Assembly (NCBI GenBank): GCA_031266495.1
Contig: JAISAX010000617.1
Location: 1 to 9,143, forward strand
Direction: 5' to 3'
Source of the DNA: Opitutaceae bacterium
Lineage (GTDB): Bacteria; Verrucomicrobiota; Verrucomicrobiae; Opitutales; Opitutaceae
Length of the DNA: 9,143 nt
A program made the position numbers and the translations under genes. This document shows positions 5,066-9,143 of this stretch, piece after piece (positions within the stretch are counted from its first letter, which is position 1; each line of letters starts with the position of its first letter). The notes beneath the pieces were generated by a model. The model did no database searches, was not told the origin of the DNA, and worked only from the letters and a program-made list of their open reading frames with translations.

Positions 5066-8000
5066 TTACTGCCGGGCGTCACTCTTGACAATCCGCAGCG
5101 GCAGCGGACTGCCGTCGGCGGGGAGCGGAATGACCAGGCGTTGCAGGTCCTTGTGCACCGAGGGCTGCAAGCGTCCGGGGAAAGTATCGGGCCAGGTGAT
5201 ACGGACGGCTCCGACGGGGGGGGAGGGGGGGCTGCCGGTTTCTCCGATGACTTCGACAAGAAGCGAATGGGGCGATTCCAGGCGGAGGCGCGTCGTCCCG
5301 ATGGTGCGCAGGGGGAGATTGACATAGGCTTCGCGCACGGCGGGTTGGGCGCTGAGCGAAACGGAAAGCTTCAGGGTGTGGTCGTCCGGCAGATCATAGG
5401 TCCAGGCGAGGCTGGCAAAGGGCGCGTCGAGCTTGGCCTTGATGTCGTAGTGGCGGCCTTCGACGACCGTGCGGGGATCGATGGACGCACGCTCCTTGCC
5501 GCTGTGGAAAAAAGCGCCTCCGGTATCCGTTCCGTAAACACAGGAGAAGGTCAGGCTTTCGGCGGATTTTTGCGGTTGCGCATCCTTGATGCGGACAACC
5601 GGGCCGCTTTGCGGTTTGCCGGGCGCGGTGCCGAGGAGGAATGCGCCGGTGGGTGCGGTCCAGAGGGCGTCGGGGCCGCCGCCGGCGAAGCCGTTGAGCG
5701 TGCGGGTTGCTCCGGCGACGTCGTAAAAGGTGGCGCCGTAGAGGCCGGAGCGGTTCCACGCGAAAAGGCCGGGGAGCGTCCAGGCGCCGCCTGTCTCTTC
5801 AACGGGTATCGGAGTCGGGGATACGCGAACAGGTTGCGAGTAGGTCTTGTAAATGTGCGGCACCCAGGTGCCGCCGGCGGCCTCGTAGCCGGTCGGGCCG
5901 CGGCGCAGGCCGTCGCGAATGATGGCGCGCGCCCATTCGTCCGTGTTGGCGATGTAGGAAAAGGTGCTGGCCGCTCCGATACCTTTGCCGGGAGCAGGCG
6001 GGCGGGTGAGATTGAAGCGGGCGAGGCCGAGCGGGAAGTCGGACCTGGCCATGATCATGCCGGGATAACCGAGACCGGCGATGCCGGAGGTGGTGCGGCA
6101 GTTGAAAGCGGTGGGGCTGGCTATGCCTCCGGCGGGACCGGGATCGGGTAGCCAGAAAAAGCTGGAAAAACGGATGTTTTTTTCGATGCCGGCACGGATT
6201 TTTTCGACGAGCGCGGGGTTGGCTTCGGGGAGTTCACGGTAATAATACCACGCCGTCACCAGACAGTAGGCGCTGAGGTGATCGTAGTTTCCGTCGGGTC
6301 CGTATTCTTCGAGGAAATACCCGGCGGGGTGTTGTCCGAATTTGTTGTTCGGGCCAAATGTGCCGTCGAAGAAGGCGGTGGCGAAGCGTTCAAAGTAACC
6401 GAGAAAGCGTTTTTCGCCTGTGCCGAGGTATGTTTCGAGGTGGCCGAGGATCATGTGGCTCCACTGGTTGGACTGGTAGCCCTGGTAGTCGGCGAGCTTG
6501 TCGCCGACAGCGACGAGGCCGGCGCGCCAGATGGCGTCGGCGGCGGGGTCGGCGTCGGCAATCAGGTCGCGGAGGCTGTGCCAGGCCTGGGCGAGGGCGG
6601 GAGGATAAATGAAGAAGGAGTGCGTCATCGGATACCGCGTTTTTTCGAGGCTGCCTTCGCGGAGGATGTCGTCGCCCTGCATCGACATGAGGTTGGCGAA
6701 GGCGCCGAGCGTGGCGCGGCGGATGAGGTCTTCGTTGTGGCGCGCGGCGTTGAGGGGCGAGGGAAAGGTGACGGCGGCGGCGAGGGCGGCGGGCGGGAAA
6801 TTGACTCCGTTGACCGGCATCCAGAAACGGGTCCAGTCGGGCGTGCCATGCGGGGGATTTCCGGCGCGGAAGGAACCGAGGAAGGGATCGGCGGGGTCGA
6901 GGTGCGCGTTCTGGAGTTTGATGGTGTGGGCGAGCGTATTCGCGAAACCGTACTTGCCGAACATCAGCGCCTGGAGTTGCGGGTCGGGGAGGCTGGCGGG
7001 GAGGTCGGCGGGGAGGGCGTCGGGAGAGGGGAAGGTGATGGAGAGGTTGCGGTCGATTTTGGGGGCGTTTTTAACCATCCAGTCGCGGGCGCGGGCCTGA
7101 AGGGGTCCGGCGGTGAGAACGCCGTGGCTTTCTACCGTGCCGCCGCGCAGCCGCAGGGCGGCGGCGGGTGTGGGGCAGAGGAGGCCGGGTGCGCCTTCCA
7201 CGACGATCGCGCCGGTCCAGGCGGGGGGGATGTTGAGCCGGGTCACGGCGCCGGCCAGGCCGGGCGGGAGGTCGGGGAGAAAGAGGCGTCCGGCGCGTTT
7301 GAGCGGGTCGGGTTCGGGTCGGGCGAGTGCGGCGGCGGCATCAGCGGCGGCGGAGGGAGAATTGTTGTCGTTTGGGTTCGGGTTCGTGTCCGTGTCCGTT
7401 TCCGTTTCCGTTTCCGTCAGTAAAAGTTCGATACCGGAAGTGTTGCCGGTTTCGATGCCGATGAGGAGTTTGACCGAGGAGGGAGGGATCCAGAGCCAGG
7501 CGGGGCGGGGTAGCGGAGAATCGGGTATGATGCCGAGCGCCATCTCGCCGCGGACGCCCCAGGTGTCGGTGGGCGGAAGGCGGAGTTCGACGATGTCGCC
7601 CGCGCGTCCTCCGCTGAAGGATACGCGCCAGATGGCGGCGGCGTCCGGGGGAGGGGGGGGGAGGGGGGACCTGGAGAGCGGGGTTGGTTTGAGCGTACGG
7701 ATTTCGAGGGGAGATGTCTGGTCGGTGAATTCCTCGACGGCGACGAGGTTGCCGGCGGGATCGAAGACGCGGGCGAGGGCGATGGGCGCGTAGGGTTCCT
7801 TGCCGGGAGCGGGGGGCGTGGTCCGGCGGGCGACGACAATCTCGGCGGGAGTCTGGCCGGCGGGATATTCGGCGAGCATGCCGAAACCGCGCACGCCGCC
7901 GCCGAGGGCGTGAATGCGGGCGCGTTGCGCGAGGGGCAGGCGGCGGGCGACGTCGGGCGGGACAAACGGGTCGCTGGTGGTGGAGGTGGCTGTGCTGCCA

Positions 8001-8149
8001 CTGCCGGATGGCAGCCAGGCAGATGCGCCGGCGTCGGAACGTTCGTTGAGTCCGGAGGCGTTGACGTTGGCAAGCGCGAGGCTGGCCAGCGCGGTAAACA
8101 GGATCAGGATTGTATTTGAAGCAAGGATACGAAGCATGGTCGGGAGCAT
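5066..8149 (-). CDS. Secreted polysaccharide lyase-like protein (heparinase II/III-like)
   Basis: A 1027-residue exported protein. Signal peptide: MLRILASNTILILFTALASL, probable cleavage after ALA at residue 27; Met1 (8149) or Met5 (8137) could be the start. Residues about 60-360 are beta-rich and low-complexity, with a Pro linker (160-168) from a G/C tract and a TE/TD/NP dipeptide repeat (245-259). Residues about 390-700 look like an alpha/alpha toroid, with possible active-site blocks SNQWSHMILGHLETY (560-574) and GYFLEEYGPDGNYDHLSAY (610-628). Residues about 790-1000 resemble the C-terminal beta-sandwich of heparinase II/III-type lyases (SGLYGATFYDVAG, then GGGPDALWTAPTGAFLLG). I infer eliminative cleavage of an acidic polysaccharide outside the cytoplasm, but the assignment rests on overall layout and the catalytic residues are unproven. 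A C12 tract (coding strand) lies 22-33 bases before Met1 and no Shine-Dalgarno sequence is seen. The 3' end is duplicated at 685-901. Confidence 0.72.
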   Translation of the reverse strand: MLPTMLRILASNTILILFTALASLALANVNASGLNERSDAGASAWLPSGSGSTATSTTSDPFVPPDVARRLPLAQRARIHALGGGVRGFGMLAEYPAGQTPAEIVVARRTTPPAPGKEPYAPIALARVFDPAGNLVAVEEFTDQTSPLEIRTLKPTPLSRSPLPPPPPDAAAIWRVSFSGGRAGDIVELRLPPTDTWGVRGEMALGIIPDSPLPRPAWLWIPPSSVKLLIGIETGNTSGIELLLTETETETDTDTNPNPNDNNSPSAAADAAAALARPEPDPLKRAGRLFLPDLPPGLAGAVTRLNIPPAWTGAIVVEGAPGLLCPTPAAALRLRGGTVESHGVLTAGPLQARARDWMVKNAPKIDRNLSITFPSPDALPADLPASLPDPQLQALMFGKYGFANTLAHTIKLQNAHLDPADPFLGSFRAGNPPHGTPDWTRFWMPVNGVNFPPAALAAAVTFPSPLNAARHNEDLIRRATLGAFANLMSMQGDDILREGSLEKTRYPMTHSFFIYPPALAQAWHSLRDLIADADPAADAIWRAGLVAVGDKLADYQGYQSNQWSHMILGHLETYLGTGEKRFLGYFERFATAFFDGTFGPNNKFGQHPAGYFLEEYGPDGNYDHLSAYCLVTAWYYYRELPEANPALVEKIRAGIEKNIRFSSFFWLPDPGPAGGIASPTAFNCRTTSGIAGLGYPGMIMARSDFPLGLARFNLTRPPAPGKGIGAASTFSYIANTDEWARAIIRDGLRRGPTGYEAAGGTWVPHIYKTYSQPVRVSPTPIPVEETGGAWTLPGLFAWNRSGLYGATFYDVAGATRTLNGFAGGGPDALWTAPTGAFLLGTAPGKPQSGPVVRIKDAQPQKSAESLTFSCVYGTDTGGAFFHSGKERASIDPRTVVEGRHYDIKAKLDAPFASLAWTYDLPDDHTLKLSVSLSAQPAVREAYVNLPLRTIGTTRLRLESPHSLLVEVIGETGSPPSPPVGAVRITWPDTFPGRLQPSVHKDLQRLVIPLPADGSPLPLRIVKSDARQ
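5216..5231. repeat. Homopolymer tract G8-A-G7
   Basis: It encodes the Pro/Ser linker GSPPSPPVG (residues about 972-980) of the lyase-like protein, 47 codons before its stop. A one-base loss here would shift translation into the frame that stays open to the PEP-CTERM signal ending at 4369. Confidence 0.95.
7369..7419 (-). repeat. Hexanucleotide repeat encoding TE/TD/NP dipeptides
   Basis: Variants of a 6-bp unit (GTTTCC, GTGTCC, GGTTCG on the plus strand) run in tandem, about three, two and two or three copies each. In the lyase-like protein they encode LTETETETDTDTNPNPN at residues about 244-260. Unit changes keep frame, so the linker can change length without breaking the protein. Confidence 0.9.
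7647..7668. repeat. Homopolymer tract G5-A-G9-A-G6
   Basis: It encodes SPLPPPPPD (residues about 161-169) early in the lyase-like protein. A slip into the neighbouring frame that is open here would end translation at 7417-7419, giving a truncated product of about 245 residues. Confidence 0.95.
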
Positions 8150-8170
8150 GGAGGATGTGTATGTGTGTGT

Positions 8171-8191
8171 GGGGGGGGGGGGAGGGGGAGG
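8171..8191. repeat. TG repeat and G12-A-G5 tract before a start codon
   Basis: A short TG repeat (about 8157-8170) leads into 12 G, A, 5 G, A, GG. On the transcribed strand this places a C12 run 22-33 bases upstream of the start codon at 8149, so length change would alter the leader or promoter spacing rather than the protein. Confidence 0.9.
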
Positions 8192-8230
8192 AGCCGCGGG
8201 GCGGATATTTGGCGGTTACGCCGGACTGAA

Positions 8231-8400
8231 TCGACTTAAGGGATGTTCTGAAAATTTACCGCGAAGGACACGAAGGATGCGAAGAGCGGAAGAAATGAAA
8301 CCGGGAAAATCCGGTCAATTCATTGGTTACTACTTTCATCTTCGCGTCCTTCGCATCCTTCGCGGTAAAAAAAGAGTTTTTGGATTCTCCCTTAAGTCGA
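8231..8400. repeat. Composite inverted repeat in the spacer 8150-8475
   Basis: Outer arms 8231-8243 and 8388-8400 are a perfect 13-bp inverted repeat (TCGACTTAAGGGA). Inner arms 8256-8285 and 8339-8368 pair over 30 bp with three mismatches and are built of a 9-bp word (CGAAGGAYG type) of the kind common in intergenic DNA of this phylum. The central 50 bp is unremarkable. In the minus-strand transcript the arm is preceded by CTCTTTTTTT. The element separates the binding-protein gene from the lyase-like gene and could attenuate or terminate transcription between them. I see no gene in this 326-bp spacer. Confidence 0.8.
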
Positions 8401-8475
8401 ATCGACCCGAACCGTGTTCGGCGAGACGCGTGCGCTCCCCGGACCGATCAAAAACTTCAGTGCGACTGGTCACGA

Positions 8476-9051
8476 TCAGCGACGGATGAGGCGAAGATCG
8501 TCGAGATAAAGAACGGTGTCGGGCAAGGGTTCGGCTCCCCAGCCTCCGGCGGCGAAGCGGAGCGCCTTGACGGCGCTCCAGGGCGCGGGGGCGCGGTTGG
8601 GCTTGAAGGTCTTGAAGGGGATGACGATTTGCCGCCAGCCGGTCCAGTCGATCGCGATCTGGTGGTGATAATAGCCGTCCTTGGTTCCCTCTTTCGGCGC
8701 ACCGACGACGATGTTGATTTTCTGGCCGTTGGCGGTCTCGGCATAAATCCAGAGGCTGAGCGCCTCCCACGCCGACCAGTCGGACGGGGTGTCGATCAGC
8801 TCGATCCATTTGTGTCGGGCGAGGTCGGCCCACTTGCCGGACTGTGCGCCTTCCTTGACCTTGTCGGGCGAGGCTTCGGCCTTGAACGGCACGAGGTCGG
8901 CGCGGGTCTGGTGCTTCCATTGGGTTTTTATCGGGTCCTCAAAACCGCTGAGCAGGAGGCTGTCGGCGTTGCCGGACGGGGCCGGAGCGGCGGCAAAGGC
9001 GGATGACACAAGGAGCGAGGCGAGGACGATAGTGAAACGGAGGAGTTGCAT
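8476..9051 (-). CDS. Secreted carbohydrate-binding-like protein
   Basis: A 191-residue protein with a signal peptide (MQLLRFTIVLASLLVSSAFA, cleavage near residue 20) and a single domain. The domain has the look of a galactose-binding-like jelly roll (CBM11/CIA30-type): SGFEDP at 35-40, EALSLWIYAE at 96-105, IDWTGWRQIVIPFKTF at 134-149, W158 followed by VKALRFAAGGWG, and the closing strand TVLYLDDLRLIRR at 179-191. Such domains bind sugars and usually sit beside a catalytic domain; here it stands alone. No catalytic domain follows. The most economical role is polysaccharide binding in the periplasm or outside the cell in support of the lyase-like enzyme encoded next. The start at 9051 is the first Met of the signal peptide. 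No Shine-Dalgarno sequence precedes it; a C17 tract on the coding strand lies 15-31 bases upstream. Confidence 0.8.
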   Translation of the reverse strand: MQLLRFTIVLASLLVSSAFAAAPAPSGNADSLLLSGFEDPIKTQWKHQTRADLVPFKAEASPDKVKEGAQSGKWADLARHKWIELIDTPSDWSAWEALSLWIYAETANGQKINIVVGAPKEGTKDGYYHHQIAIDWTGWRQIVIPFKTFKPNRAPAPWSAVKALRFAAGGWGAEPLPDTVLYLDDLRLIRR

Positions 9052-9065
9052 GACAGGGACGGGAC

Positions 9066-9090
9066 GGGGGGGGGGGGGGGGGTGGGTGGG
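9066..9090. repeat. G17 tract with TGGGTGGG before a start codon
   Basis: Seventeen G followed by TGGGTGGG on the plus strand, a strong G-quadruplex candidate on the template strand. It lies 15 bases from the start codon of the carbohydrate-binding-like gene and fills most of the space between that start and the terminator at 9096-9125. Confidence 0.95.
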
Positions 9091-9095
9091 CCGGT

Positions 9096-9125
9096 AAAAA
9101 TGGCCCGCCCATTCGGGGGTGGGCC
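9096..9125 (-). terminator. Intrinsic terminator of an upstream minus-strand gene
   Basis: On the minus strand GGCCCACCC and GGGCGGGCC form a 9-bp stem (one G-T pair) with a 6-base loop, followed by ATTTTT. This is a conventional Rho-independent terminator for a gene beyond the right edge of the window. Confidence 0.65.
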
Positions 9126-9143
9126 GGGGGTTGTTGGTGGGGG

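Larger units (their letters stand above)
5031..5231 (-). repeat. Direct repeat copy 2 (pairs with 685-901)
   Basis: This is the full-length gene's version of the repeat: the last codons, stop codon and hairpin of the lyase-like gene. It matches copy 1 at about 90% identity by eye, in the same orientation, about 4.3 kb away. Confidence 0.9.

Noticed and set aside
4985..5325. Upper part of the long minus-strand open frame ending at 4369, as a real N-terminus of the PEP-CTERM protein
   Set aside because: It overlaps the 3' end of the lyase-like gene in another frame, has no signal peptide and is Pro/Arg-rich. Its paralogous DNA at 685-901 shows that the other frame is the coding one.
4949..6151. 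400-codon plus-strand frame
   Set aside because: Mirror frame of the lyase-like gene, low complexity, no motifs.
6278..7423. 381-codon plus-strand frame opposite the lyase-like gene
   Set aside because: Gly/Glu/Val-rich mirror of a high-GC coding region; the opposite strand has a signal peptide and recognisable motifs.
1..9143. tRNA, rRNA, CRISPR array, riboswitch or transposase gene
   Set aside because: No cloverleaf, regularly spaced repeat, known aptamer pattern or transposase motif was seen on either strand.

Overview
The window is GC-rich and gene-sparse, and every gene I can support lies on the minus strand. The combination of an exosortase-type PEP-CTERM protein, a pseudopilin with an H-X9-DG-like C-terminus, secreted carbohydrate-active proteins, palindromic REP-like repeats and start codons without Shine-Dalgarno sequences suggests Verrucomicrobiota, most likely the Opitutaceae. 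This assignment is an inference from gene content; there is no phylogenetic marker in the window.

Read in the direction of transcription (high to low coordinates), the layout is as follows. A likely terminator of an upstream gene lies at 9096-9125. A small secreted carbohydrate-binding-like protein follows (9051-8476). Next comes an inverted-repeat spacer (8231-8400), then a large secreted protein resembling heparinase II/III-type polysaccharide lyases (8149-5066) that ends in a strong hairpin. The 3' remnant of a PEP-CTERM gene (about 4980-4369), an intact pseudopilin (4295-3588) and a chimeric pseudogene come next. The chimera joins the 5' end of a secreted clan-A-type glycosidase (3411 to about 3181), out of frame, to most of an alpha-L-fucosidase-like gene (about 3180-2292). 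An intact FAD-dependent oxidoreductase follows (2265-1036). The low end holds a small inverted-repeat element (929-1018), a 3' fragment of a second copy of the large lyase-like gene (928-720), 300 bp of gene-free DNA, and a nested long inverted repeat (10-367).

Functionally this looks like a partly decayed polysaccharide-degradation locus: binding module, lyase-like enzyme, glycosidase, FAD oxidoreductase and surface/pseudopilin proteins. At least three gene pieces end at recombination-like junctions.

The most striking feature is a set of homopolymeric G/C tracts, mostly G(n)-A-G(n) on the plus strand. They sit inside coding linkers or just 5' of start codons. Two have specific frame consequences. 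A slip in the tract at 7647-7668 into one alternative frame would stop translation at 7417. A one-base contraction in the tract at 5216-5231 would fuse the lyase-like protein to the neighbouring PEP-CTERM sorting signal. Whether these tracts vary in living cells cannot be decided from one sequence. I do not see strong evidence for a new multi-gene system.
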